This document shows positions 1 to 12,435 of a stretch of DNA of 64,000 nt, piece by piece (the stretch's first letter is position 1; each line of letters starts with the position of its first letter). This DNA is from Desmodesmus armatus (Eukaryota; Chlorophyta; Chlorophyceae; Sphaeropleales; Scenedesmaceae). Under the pieces are notes generated by a model that was not told the DNA's origin, made no database searches, and worked only from the letters and a program-made list of their open reading frames with translations. A program made the translations under genes and the position numbers. Where the stretch lies: the NCBI GenBank assembly GCA_007449985.2, contig VIIQ02000575.1:505001-569000 (forward strand). The letters are read 5' to 3'.

Positions 1-815
1 CCCTCTCTTTGCATGTATACAGCGTGCATACCGTTTGCTTGCAAGTTGATGACTGTAGCGCATCGGTTTGCCGCATCAGGCGCTGGAGCCGCCGAAGCAG
101 TCATACACGTTATGTATGGTCACAGGTGGTGCAGGCACACACCATGCATGAGAATGCACATCTAGCTTGGGCTCACAGAATGTGCTTGCCCTGGGCGCAC
201 GTATTTGCTCAGTGCACTGTGTTTACATGAGTATCCGGGCCGGACACCCTGTGTCGGCATCATGTGTTGTAATTGTCTGGTGGTGAACATGTGGTGTGTT
301 TGGCGCCATGATCTACATGGTCCCTGGCTGACTTGTCGGTATGCATATCTCGTGGGTGTGTACAGTCTGCAGCCTTGCTCAAAATAAAGTGTTGGACATG
401 TCTAGAGAATGCTTGTTTTGTTATACATCAGCCGTAGACGTGGAGACGTGACCAGGAGGGTGCAAGTACAGTCGGCCGCCGTCTGCCGCAGCTGATTCAA
501 GCTACGATGCCCATGTACAGCTGAAAGACTCATGATAATCAACGCATCTTCTTCACCCGAAGGCTCCACATGGCTCCGTGGCGTGATCGGGCGAGAGACT
601 GTAAACCAGGTTACTGCAACACCTGGCAGGAGAAAGCAGTGCATGCTGTTGTTCGTGCTGGCTTTCTTTCCTACTTTTGAAGGGCTATCTCTTTTCATAC
701 GAAAAGCTGTGCACACCTGCCCATCGCAAATTGATCTTGCAGTATTTTGAGACAGATTGTGTGTGCAGACTGCCCGCTGATGCAGTGCCCAATTTGATAC
801 GAAAATGCTTTCTTC
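1..815. other. Upstream region, no supported gene
   Basis: No coding exon could be supported here. Open frames on both strands lack recognisable domains and splice context. The last few hundred bases precede the kinase start codon and presumably hold its promoter and 5' UTR, but I see no clear promoter motif. Confidence 0.5.
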
Positions 816-3800
816 ATGACGTTTCGATGTGCGGGCCTCCCGGTGGGCCTCTTGCTGCTGCTGTTGTGCTGCTGCATTCCTGTCACCAGCCTGGTAGCAG
901 CTTGCAGCACGCCGCTGAGGGCCCACACAGCGCGATCAACAGGCAGAAGCAGTGCTCGGAGGCCAAACAGGCACGAAGGATTGCCAGCACGGCAGCTGCT
1001 TCACCATGAGGTGGTGGAGGACCTTGGAGCGCAGGTGCTGCAGCAGTGGTATCAAAACACGACCTTGTTTCCACGCAAACAAGGCAGCAGCTGCTTTTCT
1101 TCAGGGACTGTGCACAAAGCTGCAGGCATACAAGGTGAACGCGCGTATGGGGCAGCAGTGGGGCAGCGGGGTGGGGGCCGATGATTTGTGTGTACCCCTG
1201 TTGTTGAGTCCATCCACGCCAAGTGAAATTGGCATATACAGCAGCAGCTGGGATGAAGCACTTGTCACAGCATGTGTATCCTGTTGTGTCTGATGTTTGT
1301 ATGCCCTGCAGACTTCATTCGTCTTGTCACTGACCCAACAGTCAAGCAGATACAGCTGGTGGGACCTATTGTCTTCTCCTCAGATTTGTTCCCATTACAC
1401 CACTCCAACGACATGACAAAAGGCGTCAACATCTCACATACGGTGCGCTGCAGCCGTGGTCTGTTGTAGCCACCTTGGTATGCCAGTGCAGCTGCGGGGC
1501 CTGGGGCATGGCTTGGGGCGAGCTGGCAACAGGCCGCTTGCTGTCCCATGGGCCGTGTCAGGTGCTGCTTTTGCCCTGCGCTGTGTGCTGTGCATCAGTT
1601 GTCTGTGTTCAAGCCAAAGGCCCCCTCACTCATGCCTTTCAGGTGTTCCTCATGTCGTGCTCCTTCACTTACCCATACCTGACAACATGTTGTGTTCATG
1701 CCCTGCTCCCCACTCAACCCTCCCTCCATCCTTCCCTCACAGGTTGCCATTCGGTCCTGTAGCAGTCCAGACCAGCCGATCATCGTGGACGCCAACCACG
1801 TGTTCCGGCAGGTGTATGTGTGGGGCAAGATGACCTGGCAGGGCAGCATCAAGTTCATAAACTCCTACCCGTCGCTACGCAGGGGCGGCATATGGGCCCT
1901 GGTCAGCGTGCTGAGCATCGAGCGGGCGGGAGTCATACACCTGCTGGTGAGAGGGAGACAAGCATGCCTGGCACTGTCCCGTGCTGCCCCACCTTCGGCA
2001 TCAACACGTGTGGGGTTGGTTGGACACTCCTGTCAGTGATAGCTTCGCAGGAAGCTTAACGCAGCTGGAAACTGTTGCCTTCCCTCTCATCATAATGCTG
2101 CAGGGGCTCACCGCCCAAGATCAATTTGTTTGCGCTTGCGTCCAAGCCTTGCACTTCTTTCCAGCTCTGAAGTGTCTGCATGTCACATGTGCTACAGGGT
2201 GTGCACATCCACGGGTATGAGCGGTTTGCCCTGCTCGACAAGCCCTGCACTGCTTCCCAGCTCAAAATTGTCTGCATGTCACATGTGCCACAGGGTGTGC
2301 ACATTCACGGGTACGAACCGTCCGCCCTGTTTGACGAGCACGACCCCTACTGGGAGCTGCACAACGACAGCGCCTTTGCACCGCAGCCCCATCAGTACAC
2401 ACGCATCAGCAGTACCGCCATGATCATGGACCGCTGGGTGTTCAACAGGACGGCGTGGCTCCACCACTCACAGGTACGGGCTCGATTTCATGTTTAGGGT
2501 TTAGGTGCGGCCAGCAGAGGGTGCGCTTGGGTGCACTGCCGAAGTGTGATACAGGTTTGTATCAGCGCATGATCATTGGACAGTCATGCGTCCTTGTGTT
2601 TTGACTGAATCAGTGAGGGTGCTGCTGCAGTGGTTTGTGGGGATTTGTGCTGCCAGGTCTGTGGGGATTCGTGCTGCCAGGTCTGTGGGGATTTGTGCTG
2701 CCAGGTCTGTGGGGATTCGTGCTGCCAGGTTTGTGGGGATTCGTGCTGCCAGGTTTGTGGGGATTTGTGCTGCCAGGTCTGTGGGGATTTCCAGGTCTGT
2801 GGGGATTTGTGCTGCCAGGTCTGTGGGGATTCGTGCTGCCAGGTTTGTGGGGATTTGTGCTGCCAGGTTTGTGGGGATTTGTGCTGCCAGGTCTGTGGGG
2901 ATTTGTGCTGCCAGGTTTGTGTGGATTTGTGCTGACACGGACACTTGGTACACCTGGGCGTATGCCTCTGCTGACACAACAGCATCTGACAGTGTCAAAT
3001 GTCCATGTGGTGGGAGTGCTGGGCTGGACCCTCACAGGGTGATGTCTGCCAGGCTGTGCCATCCTCCTGCAAGAGTCCTGAGGTGAAGCTTTTGCTGACA
3101 GCAAATTTTCACCTCAGGACTCTGGCAAGAGGATGGCATAGCCTGCTTGACTTTGCCCATGAAACTCGCTCATCCTGTAAAAGGAAAAAAGCAAACATGC
3201 CACGCCACATGTGCTTTCCCCTGTCCTCAACTTAGGGAGCCCACGGTCTCATCCAATCCACTGGCGACGGCTACTGGCTGTTCAAGGACGTCTTACTGTC
3301 CTATTCGCCGATGGCACGGGCCTCTAGCGGTGTTAGGCTGCAGGGCACTGCGCTGGCGCTGGCTGTGGTGCTGCCGCTGGTGTTTGGCGTGCTGCTGCTG
3401 GCTGGGGGGGCCGTGCTGGTGTGGTGGTGCTGCAGGAAAGCTGCCATCAGGTAGGTGACTCTGCCGCCGCCGTTGCTGGTGCTGTTTGACTTTGACGCTT
3501 TGGGGCAAGGTGCACAAATCTGCAGGGCGTGTGGAGTGTGTGTGCCATACGTTGCAGCAACAGAGTTACGTCGCACACGCCAGACTTTCAGACCAAGGTC
3601 TGCCTTATTGCGCGTTGAGAAGGATGTGCTGCAGCTGGGAGATGCGATGTGGCAGGTCCTGATGCAGCAACAGCGCACGCGGTGACTACACCCCTTCAAA
3701 TCTGTTGCTTAAACTGAGTTGCTGAGCTTCTGCTGTGCTGCTGTGCTGCAACAACTGCTGTGTTGTAGGCCACCAACTCCAGGCAAGGGCAGCCCTGTGG

Positions 3801-6800
3801 CCAAGCAGGTCACACCCTTTGCAGGTGGTGGTGCGGACAGCATACACACAAGCACCAACAACAGCTTGTCAGGCCTGTCTAGCCTGCAGCTGGACTCTAC
3901 CCCACCCGGCCGGGCCACTCACGGTAGGTCTAGGGTGACCCTGAGGCAGCGAGTGTGGACAGATGGCCAAGCAGCGAATGTCCCAAAAGACTTTCATTAT
4001 GGCAAGGAAGTCTTGCAGGATGGAACAGGGTGTGCCACTTGGAAACTATGCAACCAGGCTAGCTGGCATGCACAAATTTGAACAGCAGTCTGCCTTGCAG
4101 ACAAGTTAATGCAACCATCTGGGGGTTGCTGCTGTGGAGATTTTCAAAAGCTTCATACAATTTGACATCACTGCGCATGGCTGTGTGCTTGTGGCGTGGC
4201 CAACACGGCCGGTGTTGTGTGCTGCGGCTCATCATGTGTGCAGATCTTATCGAGGCTACACGCCTGCGCATGCGTTCAATTCCTGGCCTGGCGGATGGTT
4301 CCTTGGTGTTGCATGGGCTGCTGGGCGAAGGAGCCTTTGGCAAGGTTTACTCAGGTAAGAAACGTGTGCATACACATGTTTACAGTGCAGAGGCTTGTGC
4401 TGTGCTGTGCTGAGTCGTGCTGTGCTGTAGGCATTGTTGGTGCTGGACTTCTGACAGCTGCGCAGGTTGGATAATCCACACAACCATGCGTTGTTGTGAT
4501 GCGGGTAGCATCGTGTCCTGCGTGTATGCATGCATGCGGCCTGCCTACCCCATGCCTCGTCACTCCCCACCCTCCTGCCAGGCGTGTGGAAGGGCACGAG
4601 TGTTGCTGTGAAGACGATGCTGCTGCCTGCTGCCATGTCTGGCAAGGAGCGGCGTGAGAAGATGGCCATCATGGAGACAGCAATCAGCAGCAGCTTGAGT
4701 CACCCAAACATAGTGCAGGTGGGGTGGGTGTTGACACAAGAGTTGTGCGTGGGAGGGTGGAGGGGGACGGTGTGGCCTTTCGTGGGGTGCGTCCAGCTTC
4801 CGAATCGTAATTTGTCGACCACACCATGCTTGAGCAGCCCTTGCCCACTTGCCCCACCACCCCAACATACCATGGACGAAACCATTGATGTGCGGTGACT
4901 GTGTCAACGTGTAACTTCTTCTCCCCTCGCCCCAACAAACCAACATGCCTGCCGGCCGGCTTGTTGGTGCCGCTGCAGACATACACCTACGAAGTGAAGG
5001 CGCTTACAGGGGAGCTCAGCCGCAAGGTGGGTGACCGCGGCAACATTCGTGAACGGCACGGTGCTAGCTCAGCTAGCTGGCCGGGCATGTGGTGTTGAGG
5101 GCAGCATGCCTGTGCACCCTGGCAACGCGACAATGATTTGGCGAGGTAGAGTACGGCCCAGTGTTGAGAGTGTCCACTTGCCCACATCAGGTCTTACCAC
5201 ACAGAGTCCCTTGGTACATATGGCGTAATGAGTGGCTGTGGCGGGTCACCTAGCGCCCTTGCTTTGGCACCACGCTGCAACCCAAGCTTCCGCCAAGAAC
5301 CTGACGTCGCCATTCATGCTGTACTGTGGGGTATGACAATTGACAGGACGTCAATTGACAGCACCTGGCTCGTTGGCTGTTGGGTGACAACAGGATTCTG
5401 TCCTGACACCTTGCACTGGCCTGGTCTATTCTTTTCCTGTTGCTCTTTCCTGCCGCTTGCTCACTGCCTGCCTCTTTACAGGACACCGGGACAACGGATG
5501 GCATGTGGATAGGCACAGGGACTGACGACAGCTCAGGGCCAACGAGCGGAACTGGGTCTGACTCACAGTTTGACTGCCATGGCTGGGAGGTGAGCCAATA
5601 CAAGGGAGCCCTTGACACCCCGCCTTTCTTTTGTTGACGCGTTTAGCAGTAGCCTGGTCAGTTTCAGCCACTAGTAAAATCAACAACCAGTAAACATACT
5701 TGTGTCTCCGTTTCCTGCGTGTTATCAATGGCTGGTAAGGAGCAGATACCCCGTTTGCTGATGCGCACTGCTGGTATTGCTGTGTCTCCTGCCCCCCCCC
5801 ACCCCCCACCCACACCCACACCAACACCTAGGTGCGGCTGGTGCTTGAGCTGATGGACCAGGGCTCCCTGCAGCAGCTGCTGCGCAAGGGGGGCTTCAGG
5901 CGGCCGTGTGGGCAGGTTGACATGGCCGCACTCCTGGAGACAGCCATGGAAGTGTCGCGTGCATGCATGCACCTGCACCACTGCAACATCATACATGGAG
6001 ACCTCAAGGTGCGAGGGCCTTGGACAAGATGTTGCCTGTGGGATGGCTGAGGGATTGTGCAGGATTGGTGAGCCTGAGAAGAGCATCAATTGCTTGACAT
6101 GCCGCAACGGAAATGATATAGCTTGCAGCATGGCACCATGGTTCGCCTGCCTACGTGACTCATTCATGGGGACTTGCACCTCGGCCAAGGGATGGTGGGA
6201 GGATCAGCGGGGTGATGATTTCACCAACACAAGTTGCTGGTGGTTGCCTGGTCACCACCCGCTGCAGACTGCAGCAGCAAAATTTGCCGTTCTGGCTTGC
6301 AAACGTCTTGCTTGTGTGCTGCTGATGCGCAGGCAAGCAACGTTCTACTGAAGTCAGCCGCTGCTGCTCCCAACGCACGCGGGTTCATCGCCAAGGTCTC
6401 TGACTTCGGTCTCAGCTCCTCGATAGACCCTGCAGCAACACACGTTTCAAACGTGTTCCAAGGAACGCTGTGTTACATGGCCCCGGAAACACTCCTACAC
6501 GCCAAGCTCAGCTTCGCGAGCGACGTTTTCGCTTTCGGCATCACGCTGTACGAGATGTACACGGGGACTCAGGCCTATCCAGGGCTGCCAAGGGCGCTGC
6601 TGGGGCACGAGGTGGCGAAGTTGGGCCGGCGCCCGGAGTTCCCGCCGGAGTGTCCGTTTGACTACCAGCTGCTGGCGTGCAGGTGCTGGGAGAGCGACCC
6701 TGCGATAAGGTAGAAGGGATGACGTGACTCCAGCTGCCGCTTGTGGGTAGCTGTGTTGTGTTGCAAGCATGGGCTGTGGACAGGCCCTTCACTTCCTGGG

Positions 6801-8277
6801 ATCTCCAGCATGCCACACAGTGTTGTTGCGCATGTCCATCCTACCGCACCACTGCACACGCGCCAATGGGAGTCAGCCAACTGACATGCACTGCTTACAC
6901 CACACTGCACATGACAGCAGCATATTTTACCCATGGGGCACGAGGGGCTGTATGCGATGTCTGAGACGTTGTTGATTGCAGGAGATGTGACTGCTTGATT
7001 ATGTTGCATCACCCGTATGGAATTTGCAAGTGCAGTACCTGGGTGTGAGGGCGTGCCGCCCCATCCTGAGCGGAAGTCAGCGAGTCAGTGCTACATACTC
7101 TCAATCCCACTGCACTGCCTCCTGAATCACCATATAGTAATGTTGTACGATGGCCAGTAGGGCCTGCCTTGCAGTCACATGCCAGCCTCCCTTGCCAATG
7201 CACATCTCACCCTGCTGGGTTGTTTGTCTTCTGCATCATTGCAGGCCAACCTTTGACCAGATCCTGTCGCACCTCAAGGCAATGCACAAGCGGGTGCAGG
7301 ACTCAGCAGACAGCACAGCCAGCCTGTCAGGAGCTGCACCCCCCTGGAGCAGCAGTGATGGCAGCAACACGCCGCCGGCAGGGCCCCACCCTGCGCTGTT
7401 TGCTCCTCTAGGCGAACAGCTGCCGCTGCAGCAGCACAAGGCACAGGCACCTGATCAACCACAGCAGCAGCAGCAGCTGCAGATAGACACACTGCAGCTG
7501 CCAGACAACTTGCGCAGCTGCCAGCAGCCGCCACAGCCCTCTCAGCAGCAGCAGCAGCAGCAAGGCAGTGGGGAGCCAGGGTGCAAGGCCCCACATCATC
7601 TGCGGGCCTCCCCTGCTGCTGACATTGCCCCTGCTGGTAGCACTGCATCAGCTGCTGCTGTTACTGTGGGCGCAGGTGAGGCAGCAGTCGCCGCAGTGAA
7701 AACAGCGGCGGCAACCTTGCCCAATGCACAGGAAGCAGCAGCAGTTTCAGGGGACAGTGGCGGGCTGCTGGCAGCAGGTGTTGGATCTGGTCATCCAAAT
7801 GGGCAAAGCTTGGGGTCTTGGGGTGGTGTTGGTGGGGTATCGCAGCTATCCGGCAGCATGGGTCCGGAGGAAATGCAGCAGGCAGGCATGAACGGGCAAG
7901 GACAATACAGTGTGCAGCAGCAGCAGCAGCAGCGGCAGCCAGGCATGAGTGGGCAGGGTGCCAGTTTGGGATCTTGGGGTGGTGTGGGTGGGGTGTGGCA
8001 GCTGTCCGGCAGCATGGCGCCTGAGGGAATGCACCAAGGGGGGTTGTCAGCGCCTGCAACAGGCGCAGCACAGCAGGCATTGCAGCAGCAGCAGCAGCAG
8101 CAGTTGCAACGAGGCGTCTCTGGGCAACGCCCCAGTCTAGGGTCTTGGGGTGGTGTGGGTGGGTTGTGGGACCTCTCAGGCAGCATGGCACCTGTTGGCA
8201 CGCAACAGGAGATGCAGCAAGGACTCCTCCAGCAGCAGCAGCAGCAGCCGCCAATGCATCCGCATCAGCAGCAGTGA
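816..8277 (+). CDS. Transmembrane receptor-like protein kinase, TKL type
   Basis: A membrane kinase with an extracellular sensor and a cytoplasmic kinase. Thirteen exons keep phase with GT-AG introns: 816-1134, 1312-1442, 1743-1946, 2294-2473 (or from 2198), 3236-3450, 3769-3923, 4244-4354, 4582-4718, 4979-5026, 5482-5589, 5832-6008, 6333-6709, 7245-8277. This gives about 1064 aa. Residues 1-30 form a leucine-rich signal peptide; the ectodomain follows, with a DPTVKQIQLVG stretch typical of algal receptor kinases. One membrane helix lies at about 317-342, followed by CCRK. The kinase has GEGAFGKVY (about 429), VAVK with Lys449, HGDLKASN (591), DFGLS (619), YMAPE and RPTFDQIL. HGD replaces HRD, so it is a non-RD kinase. 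Exons 9-10 add an insert between strands beta4 and beta5. The tail after about 720 is Gln/Ala-rich with three SWGGVGG repeats. A strong GTGAGT overlaps the last codons, so a further exon is possible. The ligand and substrates are unknown. Confidence 0.85.
2150..2341 (+). repeat. 96-bp tandem duplication including a 3' splice site
   Basis: Two near-identical copies lie 96 bp apart (about 2150-2245 and 2246-2341). Each has a CAG acceptor followed by GGTGTGCACAT, encoding GVHIHGYE. Both acceptors (exon start 2198 or 2294) give the same phase, because 96 is 32 codons. The kinase ectodomain could therefore carry one or two copies of this peptide. Confidence 0.8.
2632..2935. repeat. 24-bp minisatellite in kinase intron 4
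   Basis: About twelve tandem copies of a 24-bp unit with core GTGGGGATTTGTGCTGCCAG, with T/C changes at two positions and one shortened unit near 2790. Each unit contains CAGGT, which resembles a donor site. The copies abut without unique spacers, so this is not a CRISPR array. It lies wholly inside intron 4 of the kinase gene. Confidence 0.9.
3058..3137. other. Near-perfect 80-nt foldback hairpin in kinase intron 4
   Basis: The arms are about 39 nt. The left arm starts GCCATCCTCCTGCAAGAG and the right arm is its reverse complement with two or three mismatches and one bulge. The loop is only a few bases. Size and intronic position would suit a microRNA precursor, or a short foldback element. 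Expression is not known. Confidence 0.75.
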
Positions 8278-10159
8278 GTACAACAGCAACACAGGGATGG
8301 ACAGCCCTGCCTTGATCAAGTAGAAGGTGTTACATTGCTGAGCCATGAACAGTGCATGGTGCAGCCTTGCATCTGCAGCATATGTGGCGGCGACCCTATG
8401 TGGAGGTGTGGTACTGGCATGAACACGCCTGCCACATGCACCTGTGCAGATGCATTCCTTTGTGCTGTCGCTGTTGTCCATACAGCACAGCCGTGAGATT
8501 GTGGCAGGAGGCCAGTTGGAGGGCCGGGGGCACAAGAATGGGTGGGGTGTGGGGGTGTACATTGTCCAAAATGCAGGCAGCATGTAGAGTGCAGTCGGCT
8601 TGGGCTGTATATGGGGATGTGTGTCTCTGTGAAGTCTGCACCTCCTGGAAAAGGGGTGATTCGGCGTAACTCATTGGTGAGGCTTTGCCTCTGGCCACTG
8701 GCAGGTGTGTTTTTCTGATTATCTTGGGTGTGGTCAGGCGGAGGGGGCACCTTTCCCACAACAAAAGATTGTCAAGATGTTCCCAGATGCATGGCAATCC
8801 GATCAGGATGACTGAGTTGCATGCAAGTGCATGTTTGCTTGCTGCAGCCAAAGAAGCTGGGGAAGCACATAGGGGCTTGCTGGGGTGCTCAAGCATCTGC
8901 CAGCAAGACCTGCATGCTCCCAGCTGCTTGTGTCACCAGCATAGCTGGTGCATTGCAATGTTGTGACTGTTGTGTGGCATGTGTAGACACAGGGAGTGCA
9001 TCCAGCCAATGCATCAACCATCCAAGGATGTGACATTCAGAAGTGTGTGCAGCCGCTGCCCATGATGGCTACAGTACAGGGATGAACACTGACACTGCAT
9101 GCACCATGCATTTGTGCACACGCACCTCTTGCCTGGCCAATCTCTTTGTTCTGAGGGGGGCGGAGGGGGCAGATTGTGCCAAAAGGATATTCTGATGATT
9201 TTGCCACTGGGAGGCTCTCTTCACAATTCAAGGACTGGGTTGACCAACAGTTTTGATTCCCCCGTATTTGGCTCGTGCGGAAGAAGGGGTGCACTGGCTA
9301 CCTATGTATGGGGAGAGCCACACCGTGCGCGCATGTGACCTGCATCACACTACGGGAAAAAGTTGGTCTGCTTCCACAACAGCAGCCAATAGGTAGGGCT
9401 GTCAGGGGCCAGCCAGCCTGTCGAGTTTGTCTGCAGCTTCTGGTGGGGGAGGATGATGTCACATACAGTACAGCTGCAGCCACTGCTTGTTGCAGGAGGA
9501 TCAAGTAGGACTGTGCACAGCTGTTGCATGTTGTTGTGTGCCCGAGTAGGACTGTGCAGAGCTGTTGCCAAGTTTTATCAGAAATGAGTGGGATGTCTTT
9601 TTTTTACAGGGCACACGGTGGCAACACAAGGAGGTCATGATGGCGGTTGTGTGAGCGAATGTCGGCATGTCCTGTTGCCAAGTGTGTCACGTTTTCTGAT
9701 TGACCAAATCCTCCCACGTTGGTCTGTTTGGTGCTGGGGTTTCATATGTATGATGCATCGAGCTGCAGTTGCCAAGTTGCTAGTTGGAGCTTGCTGTACA
9801 GTGCATGGTTTTTTGCTGTCTGGGAGAGTGGCATTGATGGTGTGGAGGGATGATGCAATTTTGCTGCTGGCGGCAGCCCTGTTGGTAGTTGGATGCAAGT
9901 GGCTGCAGCAGCAGCCCCATCAAGAGGTCTCCCATTGGCAGTGTTGACTTTGCGCGGAGGCTGCAATGCATGCAGTTATTTGACCATGACCTTGCATCTG
10001 GCAGTTGTGGTTTGGATGCTCTGTGTGTTGCCTGTGTTTGTGTTTGGAGGCCTTTCTGTTGAATGTGGGCCTCAAAAATCTTGGCAGTGCAGATTCAGGG
10101 TGTGCTCGTGCGCTTGAGGTGTTGACAGAGGAAGGGGCTGCAGGCCAGGTGCACCTGGT

Positions 10160-10197
10160 CAGCAGTAAGGTGCAGGTGCACCTGCACCTTACTGCTG
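10160..10197. repeat. 38-bp perfect palindrome
   Basis: Each 19-nt half starts or ends with CAGCAGTAAGGTGCAGGTG or its complement, with no spacer. A 14-bp palindrome, CCAGGTGCACCTGG, sits immediately upstream at 10145-10158. No gene is adjacent. Confidence 0.9.
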
Positions 10198-11260
10198 TCG
10201 CTGCAGTGGGAGTTTGACTGATGAGCAGCCAGTCTTGATTCTGGATGGATCGTGCGCATGTTGACCGCAGCAATTGCAAGCAGTGGCCACACTTGCAACA
10301 GGGTTCAATGGGCTTAGGTGTGCGTGCGTGTGAGGGTCCCTATCACTGTGTGCAATGGTTGGATGATGGCGGAGTGTCTGGTCTGACTTTTGGTGTGAAG
10401 CGCATCAACAGGGCCATGTTGGTGTGACACCCCAGCTGGTGGTGAGTGGTGAGGGTAGGGTTGAGGCGTGCTCACTACTGCGGAAATGAGTGTGTGCTCG
10501 GCAGTGACAGCTTGATGCATATGACAGCAGGGTGCAGCTGTGGAACTTCCACAGCCCTTGAAGGGGCTGCAGAGAGGCTTATATCCATTGGTGGGTTTTC
10601 TTTTCTGGCTCTGCATGTGCGTTCAGGTAGTTCCCAAGATCTGGTCCGCTGTTTCTTGCCCAAATCCTGACAGAAGAACCGCCTGGACTTTTGTCAGACA
10701 GGCTGGGCAAGCGTGAGTCCAACCAAGGTGTGAGCTGTTGTAGGGGCCACTTATGATCGTTGATTTCAATTGCAAGGAGCATGCATGTGTAGTATGAGTT
10801 GTGATGGCTCCCTGTTGATTGAATGTTGTTCCCTGAGAGGACAGCACAAGCTCAGGGCGCCTAGCAAGGGACTTACTTGCAGGGGCGTGTCACCAGAAAG
10901 AGCTTATGTCTTGGAGCACATCAACACTAGCTTTTTCAAGGAGTTGGTCAATAAGATATGGTGTCTGTAGTTTGGTATCGCAGCAGCAGGTTTGTACATG
11001 TCATGCGGTATGTGTGCTGCTGTAGCAACCCCGCCATGCTGCATCATGCTGTGTGGCTCTGGTTATGTTCTTGAGCTCGTAGGTGGGCGGTAAATCTTCT
11101 GCCAACTGCAAGGCATTGTGCATGTTGAGGGCAAACGGTGTGCTTCCGCCTGTCGTTGTCTGACAAGTCCTGTCCTGCTCAGTTTCAGCTCGCCAGGCTT
11201 GTCCACTCCTTTTTGTCTTGTGTGTGGTTATCCACACCGTTGTAAGCTGTTTAGGATGTG

Positions 11261-11290
11261 CATCCTGCCACCCAGATGGGTGGCAGGATG
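11261..11290. repeat. 13-bp-arm hairpin
   Basis: CATCCTGCCACCC, then loop AGAT, then the exact reverse complement. A second small stem, GTGTGG-TTAT-CCACAC, lies just upstream at about 11222-11237. It is terminator-like in shape, but no gene end is nearby. Confidence 0.8.
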
Positions 11291-12048
11291 ACTCAGGTGC
11301 GTGCTGTGCTGTGCTGTCTGGCTTGTTCGTTCCCGTCTCGCCATGTGTCAAAAATGTGGTGTATGCATCTGTGCCCCACTGACACCCATTTGACTCGCTT
11401 TTTTGCTCAGGGCTTTGCAGCAGCTGATACTTTCCTATTCTTATAGTGATGGTTTGCATACCTCAAATCCGGCCTTGCCCAATCCTTAGCAGCACCAACA
11501 TGACCACACCAGATCATCTACTTGCAACAGCAGCAGCGAAATTTGCCTGTGCAGCACAGCAACTGCTGCGCTTATTATCGATCACAACATAAATGGTCTA
11601 AAACAAATTTCCGCTGTTAGCGTCTCCACACACGACATGCACCGTGCAGTACGAGCTGCACTGGTACATCCAGTAGCTGGTGCTCTGCTACTCAACGTCG
11701 CCTGCACGATTTAACCCGGCAAATATAGCTGAAAGACAATTATTGTGCTATCACAGCAACAAGAGCCATCCTTGCTCCTCACTGTCCTTTCTTTTGCACA
11801 CATGTACACCACTGATCACTGTCTTGACACGATGATACTACGATATGCTGAACCACACCTTTTGACAATCTGCAGACAGACATCTCTTGACGTTGTCAGC
11901 CTGGCATACCTTTACAGCTGTTGTGTTTCGAAACACCGAACGGGTGCATGCCTTCACACAACACGTAATACACAAGCCCTTGCGCATGCCCTGTACGTGA
12001 TATGTCATTGGCTTTGCCACCTTACCATAAAGTTGGCATCTTTGTTTT

Positions 12049-12435
12049 GAGTTCTGCTGTTGGGGACTGGCGGCACAAGAATCGCCCCAGCCGGGTACAA
12101 TCAAATCCGCTTGGTCGGACCAACGGAAATGCACACACTACTTTCATCACGCTACATGGCAGCTGTCAGCCCCTAACAGCGCACCGCACAGCATGCAGGC
12201 AATGCATCTGTGCACACTGTGACAGTCCTGCACTATGATGCTGAATGTGTTGAGTTCTGCTGTTGGGGACTGGCGGCACAAGAATCGCCGCAACCGCTTA
12301 CAACCAAATCCAATTGGTCATACAAACGAGTATGCACACATTACATGGCTCACGCTACATGGCAGCTGTCAGCCCCTAACAGCGCACCACACAGCATGCA
12401 GGCAATGCATCTGTGCACACTGTGACAGTCCTGCA
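12049..12435. repeat. Tandem duplication of about 185 bp
   Basis: Copies at about 12049-12232 and 12251-12435 (offset 202-203 bp) share a start near GTTCTGCTGTTGGGGACTGG and an end near GACAGTCCTGCA. The middle is more diverged, so this is not a fresh duplication. No coding role is seen. Confidence 0.8.

Noticed and set aside
402..926. 174-aa minus-strand open frame
   Set aside because: It overlaps the signal-peptide exon of the kinase antisense, and has no domain or splice support.
2632..2935. Possible CRISPR-like array
   Set aside because: The 24-bp units are directly adjacent with no unique spacers and lie in a eukaryotic intron; it is a minisatellite.
11001..11459. 152-aa minus-strand open frame
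   Set aside because: It starts from an ATG but has Thr/Gln/His-rich composition without a recognisable fold, and contains the 13-bp hairpin.
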